DNA of 64,000 bases, taken from assembly GCA_014905825.1 (NCBI GenBank), contig JACGCN010000003.1, positions 1,860,001 through 1,924,000 of the forward strand, read 5' to 3'. Of this stretch, positions 34,533-44,933 are shown in pieces. A model generated the notes under the pieces. The model ran no database searches. It saw only the letters and a program-made list of their open reading frames with translations, and was not told the DNA's origin. The DNA comes from Lyophyllum atratum (lineage: Eukaryota > Basidiomycota > Agaricomycetes > Agaricales > Lyophyllaceae). The stretch's first letter is position 1. Each line of letters begins with the position of its first letter. Position numbers and translations under genes: made by a program.

Positions 34533-35854
34533 TTACTGTAATGGGCCGAAGATATATGTAGTGAGCCTCAGATATTGTGGAAGAAATGTGCTGCCAATCA
34601 ACCCCCTCGTGGCCCACGCCTCGACAAGGATATGACCCCACCCAATGAGCCATGCCAGTGTCCACACTCTGCCGTACCACCCAGCTACCCTGTGTCCTGA
34701 TAATTTCCTCCATGTATGTTCCAAAATAATGCCGACTCCGTTCATGATGAAGAATCCACCGACTCGCATGAAATCCGTCCCGCGACCCATGCCCCACAGC
34801 CCGAAATTATGCAAGATCCCGGAAATCAAAAATGCGCCAAGAACGCCACCTGCGCGTCCGAAGAGGATAGACATCGGCTGTCCCCCAAGTGAGATGAAGA
34901 TGTCGCGGAAGAGCTGGTGCCAGCGCTTGGCCCAGAACTCAGTCAGCGATGTGGAGAGCCATGGGGCCATGAAGGCCGGTGGCCAGAGAGAGGTATCTTG
35001 TCCGAACACCAAAACCCCGAATAACGTGGTTATGTGGTATCCTGCTTGGATTGGGAAATATACTGCCATACCCGATAAAAAAGTGATCAAAGTCGATCTC
35101 GAATAATTGAGGATTGGCGGCAAGGTGGGGTCGAAGATGCTACCCCCTCTTGCGCTACCAATTGTGGTGGGCGAAAACCACTGTATTGAGTATTGGAATA
35201 CGTCGAACATTACGATGTGGAGCAGTAGTGATGTCCATGTCGCGGCCGCGAAGCTGCTAGTTGGTCGGGTTTCCTGCGGTATTTGGAGGTATGGCGACCA
35301 GTTCCATCCACATCCACGGAGGTTACAGCTTAGCTCGAAAGCGTCGACAAAAATTTGTTTAGGACGCAATGGTGGAGGGCTACTTGTATAAAATTCCGGA
35401 GTTGTTTTTTCAAGTGTCTTCACGCGCCAGAAGGGCTTTGTCTGGATAGACCAGACTATGAGTCGCAAGCTCAGCGCTGTGAAGATGATCTATAACAGAG
35501 TGAGACCACAAAGGACTGAGATATGAAGATGCACATACCACCAGCCCTTGATTTAGATATGCAAGCCTCTCGTCATTGTACGCCTTCACCAGGTCCAGCC
35601 GCGTTGCGCCATTGAAGAATGTCCACAAGGTCAGAGGCAAAACGGCCAACCGAATCGCAAGGGTGTTCGGTAAGAGCACCAGAACTGCGGTAGCATAATA
35701 GCAGAGAAACGGTGCTACTATGTCACGGAAGAACGAGACAAGAGTCAGTGCTTCTCGTGCATGTGGTGATGGTATTCGATCGGAAAGCCTGTTGCATTGA
35801 TACCACTTCGTCAAAAACTGGGCACACTTCTGAACATTCGAGTCCACTCACCAT
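34533..35854 (-). CDS. wax-synthase-like membrane O-acyltransferase (MBOAT-related)
   Basis: Multi-pass membrane protein of the wax synthase domain family, which transfers acyl groups to lipid or terpenoid alcohols. The motif TEFWAKRWHQLFRDIFI matches the conserved FWxxRWHQ segment, and the catalytic-histidine segment FLISGILHNFGLWGMGRG is present. Hydrophobic helices include IVAPFLCYYATAVLVLLPNT, TSLLLHIVMFDVF and FFIMNGVGIILEHTW. The reading frame upstream runs to 35847 only through a GTG; the best start is an ATG at 35852-35854 followed at once by an intron (gtgagtgg..cccag) joining in phase to FLTKWYQCNRLSD. In other basidiomycetes such genes occur both alone and in terpenoid clusters; no cluster is evident here. 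Confidence 0.75.
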
Positions 35855-36158
35855 GTCATTTCTCGGAAGCCAGGTGGTCGTGGTCAACCGCAAGGCTGCG
35901 CGTCAGGGGTCCCGAAGAAGTCGCCCCACTTTGATTGGGGCAATTACGACACTGGGGTGATCGTTTAAGGGGTGCTGTTCGCCACGACTCGGACGTGTCC
36001 GCTGACGTCCTGCCGCAGCATCAAGCATGCACCCCCTCGACCTCGAGTTCATGTCATCATGCCGCGGTTATAGGCCATTGTGGGAGAAGTGTATACCTTT
36101 CCGGCCAATTTGACTTGTACAATGGTCAACCTGACAAGGAACGCTTCCTCGGCCTAGG
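35855..36158. promoter_or_regulatory. divergent region acyltransferase / methyltransferase relic
   Basis: 304 bases between the acyltransferase start codon and the first methyltransferase copy. It should hold the acyltransferase promoter; no motif stands out. Confidence 0.35.
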
Positions 36159-36463
36159 ATGTTCGAGTATGACAATCTCACGAAACCCCTTGAAGAGAGG
36201 TTTTACGCCTTCTCAGCGACAAAGTCGCCTGTTCAGGCTCAAACTGGGCTCGAGGATGGGCTTGCGATGAAGGATCATATTATTGCCGTTCAGAAGCAAG
36301 CGTACGAAGGTGTTCTATAAATTTCCGCTCCCCTCCAATTTTACTACCCTCTCATGCATGCAGGTTTATGGCTATCCATGCATATGGGAAAAACGTCTTT
36401 GTAGCACGAAGTACTGGGTGCCTTGAACTTTTGAAATCAATCGACTCCCCACAGGTTTTTCCA
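36159..36463 (+). pseudogene. methyltransferase-like gene, copy 1, truncated 5' relic
   Basis: ATG 36159 opens MFEYDNLTKPLEERFYAFSA and continues QTGLEDGLAMKDHIIAVQKQ AYE, parallel to exon 1 of the four intact copies downstream (for example PPLEERFYALSS and EEAMKQHIIAVQKSAYK in copy 2). After an intron a second exon VYGYPCIWEKRLC matches their short exon 2 (IYGYPCIRFFSFTK), and a faint exon-3 match with an RLP-like segment lies near 36440. The SAM-binding and C-terminal exons are missing. A KDZ element begins at 36472, and what follows it is not the rest of the gene, so the copy was already truncated or badly decayed. Confidence 0.68.
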
Positions 36464-36471
36464 CTAGTACC
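36464..36471. repeat. target-site duplication of KDZ element, left
   Basis: CTAGTACC immediately precedes the element and is repeated exactly at 41839-41846. Confidence 0.9.
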
Positions 36472-36505
36472 AGGACCCCGGACTATCCCTTTAGAGGCCG
36501 TTTCC
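36472..36505 (+). repeat. KDZ left terminal inverted repeat
   Basis: 34 bases beginning AGGACCCCGG; matches the reverse complement of 41805-41838 at 31 positions (differences at positions 21, 28 and 32). Confidence 0.88.
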
Positions 36506-36908
36506 AAAACCCTCAATTTTTGAGATTTTTGTCTGGACACATTTTGGCCATTTTTGTCTGGATTGCGCATGGCCTAAGGCTAAATTTTCCGGTTTTGTCT
36601 GGACGACCTGATTTAGCCTCCAGCGACCCCGAATTTTGTGATTTCGCGTTCCAAGAGTCCTAATTTTGGCCAGAAATCTCCAGTAAATCTGGCATTTGGA
36701 AAGGTCGGCGTCAGCCGGTTGAGATGGATCGGCGGCAGACCGGCGGCTGATCGAGATTCGGACATGTACACGTCGTAACACGTGTAGTGTTGACCGTGAA
36801 GTCTGAACCAACCATCGCGCTGCCTCCGCCGTCGCACCTAGCGTACCTCCCTCTCAGATATTGTACAACTCTTTTCTATTGCTGGATACTGCTGTCTATC
36901 CTGTCATC

Positions 36909-38479
36909 ATGTACCCGTCTCTTGAATCCGACCAGAACATCTGCCCATCCTGCCATTCACACGTCTCTCTGAAATATGCAGCTGGCGGAGATCATGCTGG
37001 GCAATACTACTTGAATGTGAGCGTTTATGCCCCCTCGAGCCACCCGCTTACTATAATTTCCCGCCTCCAGTGCTTTTCTCGTCATGCCGACAACAAGCCG
37101 TACTGGTTCTTCTTCCAGCCTGGCGCAGCCCCTTCCACTCAGCCATCTCGCCCAACTGTAACTCCATCTGTGCCGCTTCTTCTTCCACAATCAAAACCAG
37201 ATCGAAATTTGTGCCACTACCCTGGCTGTAAGTCAGGCCGATTGGATCAGCAATGTGCCAATACAATGTGCCGTCTGCATTGCGTCCAACAGCAAAGAAC
37301 ATGCCTTGTCAAGACCCATACAGAAGCCCGCCTTTCAGAAAGACAGAAGAGCAAGATGCGTGTTACCGTACAGGAGCCCTTACCTTTGGTGTCCTTAGAT
37401 CCTTTCCCTAGCGAGTTTAGTGGACCTATGCATGAGCTTCGAGTCCGTACCCTTCAAGAACAAGAACGACAAGAGCGTGAAGATTATGAGTTTGATATCA
37501 ACCTAGGCCACTCTCCCTCTCCGATACCACCCTTCAACGAGTTCGACAATGTCTCCATTGACGAGGATGCCGACCTACGCTTAGCTGTACAGTTATCTCT
37601 TTCACAAAGCCCTATCCCAGCTACAGAACAGAACACGGCATCATCTTCCTCAACCACCTTGCCGTCTTTCTCCACCCCTCGTCGTCGCGTACCTCCCTCA
37701 AGTGTTGTTGAAAAGCAAGTCAGAGCCCCGAATAAAATTACGACGCAAATGTCGGACTCCTGGGCGCGTGAGTATGTTGATAATACATCGGCACCAGTTC
37801 TACATCAGCCTCAGAAGCGTCGCCCATTCATGGACTTGTCTGTAGTGCGACGCTTTACACTCATCTTCTGGGATAAGGTATATTGGTGCTTCGGAATTAC
37901 ATGCATGTGAGCTGACAATGCCTTGCAGGATGGTGAACCTGCCAATATCAGTGTTATACAGGAATGCCCAGACTGGCCAAACTGGCGTCTAACAACTGCT
38001 CCCGAGACACTCCGGATCCTTGGCGAGGACATTATGGATGTCGACATGTATCATGAATCATTCCATATCTGGATTCGCATACCACTTGACAACGTCGTCG
38101 TGCCCGCTTGATGTCACCGCTGAGTGATGAGCTGATCTCGTCACCCAGTACTCCTTCCGGCTCTATTTCTCAGCCTATCAGCCTCGTATCCCCATCACCC
38201 GCCCCGCCAAACTCACAACCCTGGCCCCACGGCTTGTACGCTGTTGATATGGTCCATGGCTTCCTGAAGATGGGTGACCCCGAGACCGTCAAGTCATTTC
38301 CCAGTATGCCGGACCGTTTCAAGCATGTATATGGATGTGATTACAGGAAATCAACATATGGCGACCAGCAGCGGCGATGGCGACGTGCTCCCGAATCACT
38401 TCGTACTGCGGTTCTTGCTGCAAAGAAGACTGCACCCGGCCTTTGGTCTGTTGTTCAGGCAGAGGTTCCCTTGAAGTAA
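36909..38479 (+). CDS. KDZ-element companion protein, GRF-like zinc finger
   Basis: ATG 36909 gives MYPSLESDQNICPSCHSHVS, then after an intron QYYLNCFSRHADNKPYWFFF, a C-x2-C..G-x-YY-x2-C..H..FF layout like GRF-type zinc fingers. A second cluster NLCHYPGCKSGRLDQQCANT, then CRLHCVQQQRTC, and an acidic Ser/Pro region follow. After the intron ending near 37929 the frame runs WDKDGEPANISVIQECPDWP to IRIPLDNVVVPA and stops at 38111. A second frame begins with an overlapping TGATG (ATG 38111) and ends QAEVPLK at 38479. In related elements these parts look like one protein, so a missed splice or a frame break is possible. It faces the transposase gene tail to tail (166 bases apart). Confidence 0.6.
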
Positions 38480-38644
38480 CGACACCCTCTCGCTTGTCCT
38501 TCCATTCTTTCGATTTGTCCACTCTGTTGTAATGTTAACATGTGTCTTTCTTCTTGGGTTTGTCCTCGATGTGTATCCCTTCATCGATTTCTGTAAGACT
38601 CGTGTTTTTGTATTATGTAGTGTAACTCAATCGCTTTAATGTGA

Positions 38645-40870
38645 CTATGAAGTGGAGTGAGGTGCATAACGAGGTCGGTGTCCATCAGCTGCAAGCTTAG
38701 CTACAACAACCTCATTTCGCAAACGGATCATCTCGTTGAGAAAGAAGTTGTACTTGACTGGTAACATCTCGCGACAGATTGCATGGTAGCCACCCAGCCA
38801 GACATTGATCTGCTCAGCAACCGATGTGTTGAAGAACCATTTGCCGTCTTCACCTTGCAGTTCAGGGTAGTCGCTAGGGTTGCAGTTCTCCTGGCAGTAC
38901 GTGTGCGTAGCCTTGTGCTTGTTGAGGAAGTGCCACACGTCTACACACATCCCAACATCCTTGAACCAAGGGTCTCCTCGCGACTCTGCCTGCTGTCTTG
39001 CATCACAGTTTGTGTCATAGATAAAGTGTTCGGGCTTTTGAGTTCCTGGGACTGAGAACGCATTCTTGAGGAAAATTAACACGTTCGAGACTGCCTCTGC
39101 ACCAAAGAATGTTGCACGAGCATGGATGACACCGCAGGGACGAACAAGGGTTTGTTCGTTGTGAGTTCTGCGACGGCCAAACTGAGCCTTAAATTTCTTG
39201 TTCCCTGTCGGTGATTTCACGGCTTCGCAAGGGACATCTTCTTCAGCTTCTCCTCCATCGTCAACCACTCCTACTGAGCCTGGGTTTCTCTCATTGTGTA
39301 CGCGAACCCTGCCATCCTGCATTTCAAACCACTCTACATTCTCTTCTACATCATCACCCTCGCTCTCAGCCACTGGTCCCGTATCAGCCATAGAATCATT
39401 AGGATGATTGACACGTTGGCGCTGTAGGCGCTCCTTCAAGATGAACGCCGCCGTGCCCTTCTCATAGTGAAGCCGTTCCATCTCCGCATGCTCCGGTATC
39501 GCACAAGCTTTCGATCCCAGGTGGACAGGCTGGTCACACCCGGTGACGGCACATATTTGATGGTGTGAGTCGTGTGTCGGGCAGAAGCGGTGTCGGTTGT
39601 TGGCAAGGGGAGTCGTACATCGAAAGACCCCGCAGCAGCAATGTCCAAGGGTAAGGCCATCACATACGATAAGCTGACATTTACCTTGTCAAATGCCGGG
39701 TTATGAATCGAAGGAATGGTCAAAGATGAGCGGTAAAGAACTCACGAGACTTCCCATCGGGCCCCACAAACACTCGCATGCACTTGTCACAGTAATGCCC
39801 AGCTTCGTCCTGGCCATATTGGATGATGTGCTCGTTCCGTGCTTCCATCAGTGCCGTAAACCGATCCTTCTGTAGCCCAGTATGGGGTACCTGGAGTCGC
39901 AGGTTGCATTTCGTGTGATCTTGAAGGAGAGTCTGCACGACAAACGCATCCCAGACATGCTCAGCAGTCAGGGTCATTCCAAACTGCCACCCTGCATCTG
40001 CGAGGCTATTTTCTTCCTTTCGCGAAAGAGCCATGTCGTACATTCGAGCGCAATTCGAGGCCGAGAACCTGCCGATATCCCTTAGTAGATCAATAGGACC
40101 GATAATTGTGGACCTTACCATCCTACAAGCATCATGGCTATCCAAGAGTTGATCACTCTATCTTCAACAAATTGATGCTCGCCTACTTGAATATACTTAT
40201 GATCCTGAGCGTAGTAGGTCCTCGTGCCATTGTTGATGCTAAAGTTGTGGTGGTAATTGGTACGGCAGTCTAGAGGATATGTGAGGAACAATGTGGCGAG
40301 GACAGTACATAAGGAACAGTTGCTGACCTGGGCAATAGAGATGGATTGACCATGCCGGCGTTACTCCTTTGTTGAGCGTGTAAACGACGACCTGTCGGCT
40401 TTCTTCTTTCTTCAGTGGTTTCTGGCGAGAGCAGTCAGGGCTGCTGCAGCATTGTGTGGGTGGGTAAAGTGTCAATGATGCTAATATAAGGTCATTATAA
40501 TCCATAGACACCGACACCGGTGAACAGTGAGTCACGTACTGATACCAGACTTCCAGCCATATTTATGGAAGATCTGCTCGTCATTCTCTGACAGCTCCCC
40601 CTTCTCCATAGCCCATACTTCATCCTTAAGCTCATTCCAAAGTGTGACAACAGTAGCACCATCCAACACTAGTGCTTCCTCAAGAAAGCCGATGATTGGT
40701 GATGGAAGAACTTGCGGAGCTGACGTCGTGGTGACTTGGATTGGTTGGGTAAGGAGTATATCATTCTTCAGGTTAGACAAGAGCCGGGAAAACAATATTA
40801 TTTGCCGTAAGCCTGGTTGTACAGGTGGATGGGGACCTGCCATGCACTGTTGAGTGTCGTCGGCGGTCAT
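38645..40870 (-). CDS. KDZ transposase with CxC5/CxC6-like cysteine clusters
   Basis: DNA transposase. Starts at ATG 40870 (MTADDTQQCMAGPHPPVQPG). An N-terminal zinc cluster CCSSPDCSRQ..HLYCPDCRTNYHH matches the CxC5-like region; then RFSASNCARMYDMALSRKEE, GLQKDRFTALMEARNEHIIQ and HYCDKCMR. A second cluster, CDGLTLGHCCCGVFRCTTPL, RHRFCPTHDSHHQICAVTGC and CAIPEHAEME, matches CxC6. The catalytic-like C-terminus has FIYDTNCDARQQAE, MCVDVWHFLNKHKATHTYCQ, NCNPSDYPEL and SVAEQINVWLGGYHAICREM. All introns placed keep one open frame to 38645 (for example the join GPDGKS|LIVCDG), so it looks intact. Catalytic residues were not assigned individually. Confidence 0.85.
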
Positions 40871-40965
40871 GGCGGAAAACGTGAGTTGTTGTCATATGTT
40901 AGGTGTACATGCTGCTGACCTTTCTGCCCCGTTGATGACCCCAGCGTTTGTAGGTAGGTGGGCGA

Positions 40966-41016
40966 CGCTTGACAAAGCGCACTACCCCCCACGAGCACGC
41001 GCTTGACAAAGCGCAC
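40966..41016. repeat. 17-bp direct repeat pair with hairpin potential
   Basis: CGCTTGACAAAGCGCAC occurs at 40966-40982 and 41000-41016. Each can fold: GCGCTT-GACA-AAGCGC in the second copy, a 5-bp version in the first. It lies inside the KDZ element, upstream of the transposase start. Confidence 0.7.
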
Positions 41017-41804
41017 AAGACTCGTTTTGTCCCGCAGACATGCAGTGGTATATCAACACTGGGAAAGCCCGGATGTTTTAGAAGGGAGAGGATGGATAAA
41101 ATGAAGAAATATATCTAACTCTACACTGCATTTGGGATGGCATACGAGCATCAATGATTAAGCCGCAACTTATACGGAGAACTCTATGCCTTGGTGCCAC
41201 CCCGCAGTGAGTCGTCTGGAAAGACGAACATGAAGTGCTGTCAATCAAGACGCGACACGAAGTGGCTTTGTTTGGCTGTGTTTGATAGCCGGCACGGAAC
41301 TCACCGAAAACAACATGCGGCCATCGTGCTGACTTGAAGGTCGGCGGCTAACCGGCAACACGATCCCGCCGGTCATTTACGCCGGTTTTTCTAACTCCCA
41401 GATGTCCTCGAAATCTCTGCCTAGCCAACAGGCAGTCCTATTTTCATGATACCAAACCATTCGCAAGAGAGTCGTAGCAATTTTTGGAAGGAAAATCAGA
41501 AGTACACGCACATTACCCCTTACCTACCCTTCCTTGTCGCGGCCTTGAAACTTCTTCGCTTGCAGAAAAGAAACACTCCTCACAGGATCGAAACCTAGCA
41601 ATCCAGTACGGACTCAAAAACCTAGGTGCTCCTTCCACTTCGCCATCATGATAATTAAATTTGTCTGGACAACGACCTTACCTGGGAGCCCGAAACCTCA
41701 TCATGTCTGGACAATCTGACCTGACTGTTTGCCAATTTTTCTCGGTTTTGTCTGGACTGGGACATGGCTGTCGCGTCCAAAAAGTCCAAATCTTGTCTGG
41801 ATCC

Positions 41805-41838
41805 GGCAACAGCCTCTGAAGGGATAGTCCGGGGTCCT
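41805..41838 (-). repeat. KDZ right terminal inverted repeat
   Basis: Reverse complement of the left end at 31 of 34 positions. Confidence 0.88.
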
Positions 41839-41846
41839 CTAGTACC
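41839..41846. repeat. target-site duplication of KDZ element, right
   Basis: CTAGTACC, identical to the left copy at 36464-36471. Confidence 0.9.
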
Positions 41847-41978
41847 CTGTCCGAGCTGTTTGATTCGACCTCACATACGGCAATTCAAGGAAATAAGCTT
41901 TGATTCCGGCGGCCGGTGTGACATACTTAACCCAGCACGATCTTCCTTCTTATATGGTTCTCCCAGACACAACTTGAA

Positions 41979-43095
41979 ATGTCAGTATATGCAGACCCCG
42001 CCACGAAGCCGCCGCTGGAAGAGAGATTCTATGCCCTCTCTTCTGAGGAATTCGAGTTTTTTAAGGCACGAAATGGGATTGAGGACGAGGAAGCGATGAA
42101 GCAACACATCATTGCTGTCCAGAAGAGCGCATACAAGGTAGGTACATTCACAAAGTACCCCTGAACACCTGAGTATTTTATTGGCATCAGATCTATGGCT
42201 ATCCTTGCATACGCTTCTTTTCCTTCACGAAGTGCGTACTTCAACTGAGGCTCATATGTTAAGTAATATTTATCCAAGGTCAACGCAAACCATCGCAGGC
42301 TCAAGGTCTCGCGCCTTCCTGTCTACCAATCTGTTCTCAAGCTTCATCATGAGCATCCGGATGCTATTCTTCTGGATATGGGATGCTGCTGTGAGCATTA
42401 AGCCCGCCAATCTTAAATGAAGAGGTGGAGTTCTTATTTCATTTCTAGTTGGTAATGACTTAAGGAAGGCCGTTTCTGACGGCTGGCCCGTCCACAAAGC
42501 CATCGCATCCGACTTACAGCGAGGTAGACCACATTTGATCTCTTTCCCTTGAAATATCGCTGATATTCTTCTGTCAGGCTTTTGGGACTTCGGACATCAA
42601 CTTTTCAAATCCACACCTGAATCGTTTCCCGCCGCTTTCGTTGCCGGAGATGCCTTTGATTCCAACCTCATTGCACCCCGTGCACCCTTTAACGACGTCC
42701 CGCAGACTCCCCACCCTGGTCTTGCGTCCCTAACTTCTCTGACCCCCTTGCAAGGCCGCATCTCTGCCATCCACGCCTCTTCGTTCTTTCATCTCTTCAG
42801 CGAAGAGCGTCAACAGGAACTCGCAGAACGGGTTGCGACGCTGCTGTCCCCTCTCCCAGGCTCCATAATTTTCGGCTCTCACATAGGCAGCAGAGAGAAA
42901 GGCTACGTCGGGAGCGCCGAGGGTGAACCCAGACTTTTCTGCCACTCCCCCGATAGTTGGAGTGAATTGTGGGATTGCAAAGTCTTTGGGAAAGGGACGG
43001 CCAAAGTCGATGCGAGGTTGAAGTATGTTGAAAGACCTGACGCGCCAAATGACAATCCCTTTGCACTACTTGTTTGGTCAATTACGAGGCAGTAG
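41979..43095 (+). CDS. SAM-dependent methyltransferase-like protein, copy 2
   Basis: ATG 41979 starts MSVYADPATKPPLEERFYAL. Exon 1 ends AVQKSAYK; a 14-codon exon gives IYGYPCIRFFSFTK; exon 3 gives LKVSRLPVYQSVLKLHHEHP then DAILLDMGCC, and the next exon FGNDLRKAVSDGWPVHKAIA SDL. LLDMGCCFGND is a class I SAM-binding motif I and the ASDL segment its acidic loop. The last exon reads GFWDFGHQLFKSTPESFPAA, LQGRISAIHASSFFHLFSEE and MFCHSP-like LFCHSPDSWSELWD, ending TRQ at 43095. The family is widespread in Agaricomycetes and resembles methyltransferases of fungal meroterpenoid pathways (remembered resemblance). Substrate unknown. It is the copy nearest the KDZ insertion, 133 bases after the right duplication. 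Confidence 0.74.
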
Positions 43096-43346
43096 ATCCG
43101 CCCTCATCATAGGAGACTTGGTAGCACGCTTCGTCGATGGGTACTCCCCATTGAAATAGATTATCAGGTTCAGCATAGATCAAGGCATGTATACATGACG
43201 GAGGAGGTCATCAGGAGTCATCAGGCCTATGATCAGTCCGATCGCGAGTAATTTGATGCCGACGGAACCAAAAGCCGAAGCTATAATTAGCGACTGCTGA
43301 TTCTATAAAGAACGGCCCTTACTTGTACCTCGTGGATCGGACGGCC

Positions 43347-44483
43347 ATGTCTGAGGAGAAATCCACGAAGCTCGCTCTGGATGAGAAGTTCTATTCGCTC
43401 AAAGATAAAGAGCTAGCGTTCTTTCAAGAACAGACTGGCCTCAAAGATGAGGCGGAGCTCAAGAAACATATCATATCCGTGCAGGAAAAGGCGTACGAGG
43501 TAGGCAAAATACTTGCACGCAGAAGGGGCAGAGTCCTTTTTAATCCCACATGCTGTATAATATAGGTTTTTCATTATCGATGTATCCGTCGCTTTGGGTT
43601 TACGCAGTACGCTTGTGTCAATGCATCAATCAACTACCACTCACATAGACTTCAAATATTACATTCATGTCTGCAGATTGAAGATATCCCGCTTGCCTGT
43701 ATACGAAAACGCCCTTCAACTAGTCAAGAAGTTTCCAAATGCCTTGTTTCTCGATATCGGATGCTGTTGTAAGCTTTAGATCACAGCTAGTCCTTGTTAA
43801 TGTGTCAATATCTATTGCAACTAGTCGGAAATGATATACGGAAAATCGTTGCAGATGGTTGGCCTGTTGAGAACGCAATAGCGTCAGATCTTCACCCAGG
43901 CGCGTACTAAAAAGCTATCATACACGCTTTGACTGAACCCCAAACAGAATTTTGGAACTATGGACACGAGCTATTTAGGTCAACCCCAGAGACCTTTACA
44001 GCCACATTTATACCAGGAAACGCATTCGACCCAGCGATAATCTCGCCCCGCGAGCCATTTTACTCTCCTGGAGAGATAGGCTCCCTGACCGAGCCACTGC
44101 AGTCGCTCACATCGCTCACACCTCTCCAAGGCCGGATTTCCGCCATCCACGCCTCCTCATTCTTCCATCTCTTCAACGAGGCCCTGCAGCTTGAGCTAGC
44201 TCGCCTCCTCGCTACGCTCCTTTCGCCAACACCAGGCTCGATGATCTTCGGTTTGCAGGGAGGAAGACCAGAGAAAGGGCTGACGACAGGTGTGCATACT
44301 AGCTCAGGGACGTTTATGTTCTGTCATTCTCCGGAGACTTGGAGAGACCTATGGGATGGTGAAGTGTTTACGAAGGGAAATGTGAAGGTTGAGTGCGGGC
44401 TGCACAAGATGGAGAGGTCAGACCTGCCCGCTGCGCCGGGGTCAGAATTTTACGCGCTATGGTGGTCGGTCACCAGGTTGTGA
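43347..44483 (+). CDS. SAM-dependent methyltransferase-like protein, copy 3
   Basis: Same five-exon plan as copy 2: MSEEKSTKLALDEKFYSLKD, AFFQEQTGLKDEAELKKHII, short exon VFHYRCIRRFGFTQ, LKISRLPVYENALQLVKKFP with NALFLDIGCC, then FGNDIRKIVADGWPVENAIA SDL (SAM-binding region). The last exon has EFWNYGHELFRSTPETFTAT, PREPFYSPGEIGSLTEPLQS, LQGRISAIHASSFFHLFNEA, MFCHSPETWRDLWDGEVFTK and the end WWSVTRL at 44483. The start is the second Met of a longer frame, chosen because it aligns with the other copies. All motifs are present, so it is probably functional. Confidence 0.77.
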
Positions 44484-44933
44484 TTCACTCCAAGATAAGC
44501 ATTGAGAGCAACCCCCGAAGGTTCAATGAGCCATACATACCATTGTAGGAGTGAATCTTGAGGTCTTCTTGGACACCATGTATATCCCACTGGAACCCTT
44601 CAAATCCGACCGAACCCTTCGCGAACCTCGCACATTGAAACTACTGCCAAGTTGAAATTCCGGCGTGAAGATATGTTCTTTCAAGGATACGCTCGCAAGT
44701 GGTGAGTTTGATCCATACCTGTACTGCGTTTTTCATTGGAGAATTGGATGTATGACCGCGGTCTTACAACTCGCGTATCGCTAAATTGAAAGTGTGATCT
44801 CACGTTGTCACACTACACGTGATTAGTTTCTCCTAGACGTCACGTCACAATTTGCCCTCGCGAAATTCGCCATTTATCGACATCTCCCCACATTTCTCGA
44901 ACATTTCTGTGCTGAAATTGGACTGAGACGAAG
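44484..44933. other. intergenic region within the methyltransferase array
   Basis: 3' flank of copy 3 and promoter of the small gene at 44934. No other feature seen. Confidence 0.35.

Larger units (their letters stand above)
36472..41838. mobile_element. complete KDZ (Kyakuja-Dileera-Zisupton) DNA transposon, about 5.4 kb
   Basis: Bounded by 34-bp terminal inverted repeats (36472-36505 and 41805-41838; 31 of 34 positions match; both begin AGGACCCCGGACTATCCCTT) and by an exact 8-bp target duplication, CTAGTACC. Inside are two convergent genes: a companion GRF-like zinc protein on the plus strand and a transposase with cysteine clusters on the minus strand. Seven TGTCTGGA words in the same orientation flank the genes (36530, 36555, 36596, 41662, 41704, 41749, 41794). 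KDZ elements with 8-bp duplications and CxC domains are known from basidiomycetes. Intact ends and an open transposase suggest recent insertion. Confidence 0.9.

Noticed and set aside
40966..41016. Start of a CRISPR-like array
   Set aside because: Only two copies, inside a eukaryotic transposon.
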